Source of the DNA: an uncultured Ruminococcus sp.
GTDB lineage: Bacteria > Bacillota > Clostridia > Oscillospirales > Ruminococcaceae
Direction: 5' to 3'
Assembly: GCA_946544695.1 (NCBI GenBank)
Contig: CAMNMO010000204.1
Coordinates: 1-5,615 of the forward strand
DNA: 5,615 nt
Position 1 is the stretch's first letter; every line of letters begins with the position of its first letter. Below the pieces are notes generated by a model. It was not told the DNA's origin, made no database searches, and saw nothing but the letters and a program-made list of their open reading frames with translations. A program made the translations under genes and the position numbers. This document shows, one piece after another, positions 5,235 to 5,615 of the stretch.

Positions 5235-5495
5235 GCAAAACCGCTGCGGGGGTGGCACGGCACACGTTGCGGGGCATGGCGGCGGCATGTATATCCCTGC
5301 CGCCCGATGACAGGTCAAGTCTGCCACGCCTGCGGCGGGGTAACCAGCTGTTTTTCAGGGCAACACACAAATGCAAAGTCACCGTTTGCGGGGGAACGGC
5401 GAGGGTTGCGGGACACGGAACACGTTCGTGTGCATGGCGATGGTGCAGGACATGGCGGGGTCGCAGGGAGCCGAAGTTCTGCCGCACCATAACAA
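5235..5495. other. G-rich noncoding stretch with degenerate internal repeats
   Basis: I see no convincing gene: open frames on both strands give Arg/His/Pro- or Gly-rich translations, lack ribosome binding sites and run into the terminator or promoter. The plus strand is G-rich. A unit starting TGCGGG recurs near 5245, 5387 and 5407, and 5254-5285 matches 5412-5443 at 24 of 32 bases without gaps. A perfect 7-bp hairpin GGCGGCA/TGCCGCC lies at 5281-5304 (10-nt loop), and ACAC-GTTC-GTGT at 5420-5431. A decayed interspersed element or structured RNA is possible; nothing identifies it. Confidence 0.4.
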
Positions 5496-5525
5496 AGACA
5501 CCCCTGCCGTACAGCAGAGGTGTCT
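5491..5525 (-). terminator. Terminator of the partial right-edge gene
   Basis: AGACACC-C-CTGC (5496-5507) pairs with GCAG-A-GGTGTCT (5514-5525), an 11-bp stem with one C/A mismatch and a 6-nt loop. Read leftward it continues into TTTGTTA, a short interrupted T-tract. It lies 34 nt after the leftward stop at 5560-5562. No T-tract exists on the other side, which fixes its direction. Confidence 0.6.
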
Positions 5526-5559
5526 GTATCATCGGTATGAGCGACGATTTATATGCTGT

Positions 5560-5615
5560 TTACTTTATCAGCAGCTGACCTATGGTGGTCACGACAGGGA
5601 GCGTCAAGCCGCTCA
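5560..5615 (-). CDS. C-terminal end of an unidentified protein (partial)
   Basis: Read leftward from the window edge, one frame stays open for 17 codons and ends with TAA at 5562-5560. The residues are SGLTLPVVTTIGQLLIK, a plausible hydrophobic C-terminus with GTG/GTC/CTG/ACC codons like those of the neighbouring genes. The terminator 34 nt downstream supports a real gene end here. The rest lies outside the window, and I cannot name the family from 17 residues. Confidence 0.5.
   Translation of the reverse strand, partial: SGLTLPVVTTIGQLLIK

Noticed and set aside
5390..5412. Possible G-quadruplex (GGGGG, GGG, GGG)
   Set aside because: Only three G-tracts of three or more occur within reach, with an 8-nt loop; a fourth is missing.
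5212..5578. Three overlapping 61-116-aa frames on both strands in the right-hand gap
   Set aside because: They cover the GH25 promoter or the terminator, are rich in Arg/His/Gly, and lack ribosome binding sites.

Overview
The window looks like chromosomal DNA of a low-to-mid G+C Firmicute of the Ruminococcus/Oscillospiraceae type. This is inferred from strong AGGAGG-type ribosome binding sites, sigma-A-like promoters with 17-nt spacers, a DUF3592 membrane protein, a GH25 muramidase, a type-I MalQ, and coding DNA of roughly 50% G+C. No genus-level marker is present, so the placement is tentative.

Layout. (1) Positions 1 to about 300 are the cut-off, AT-rich (about 31% G+C) remnant of a polysaccharide flippase-like membrane protein. 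Its recognisable sequence ends at a 58-nt repeat (294-351) that has a second, 81% identical copy at 4261-4318. (2) Positions 352-551 are intergenic: a 9-bp inverted repeat overlaps the -35 box of a good promoter that drives malQ. (3) Positions 552-3632 hold a rightward set: malQ (4-alpha-glucanotransferase), a 115-nt hairpin-rich gap, a small DUF4241-like protein, an unrecognised 153-aa protein that overlaps it by ATGA, and a four-TM DUF3592-type protein. The set ends at an intrinsic terminator. (4) A second terminator, facing left, closes the leftward gene for a tiny membrane-anchored, extremely acidic protein (start corrected to 4084), which has its own promoter. (5) Positions 4172-4446 are intergenic: repeat copy 2, a 53-nt compact three-way-junction fold and a second hairpin or possible pseudoknot. 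A promoter-like pair inside the repeat points at these, so a roughly 125-nt small RNA is possible. (6) Positions 4447-5181 encode, leftward, a lipoprotein-type GH25 lysozyme with a TTG start and a near-consensus promoter. (7) Positions 5235-5495 are a G-rich noncoding stretch with degenerate internal repeats. (8) The right edge holds the last 17 codons of a leftward gene and its terminator.

Functionally, malQ belongs to cytosolic maltodextrin/glycogen metabolism and the GH25 enzyme to cell-wall turnover. The small genes downstream of malQ are accessory and of unknown role, and nothing ties them to malQ biochemically. The most unusual content is noncoding: the dispersed repeat that coincides with the flippase break point, and the tightly folded element after its second copy.
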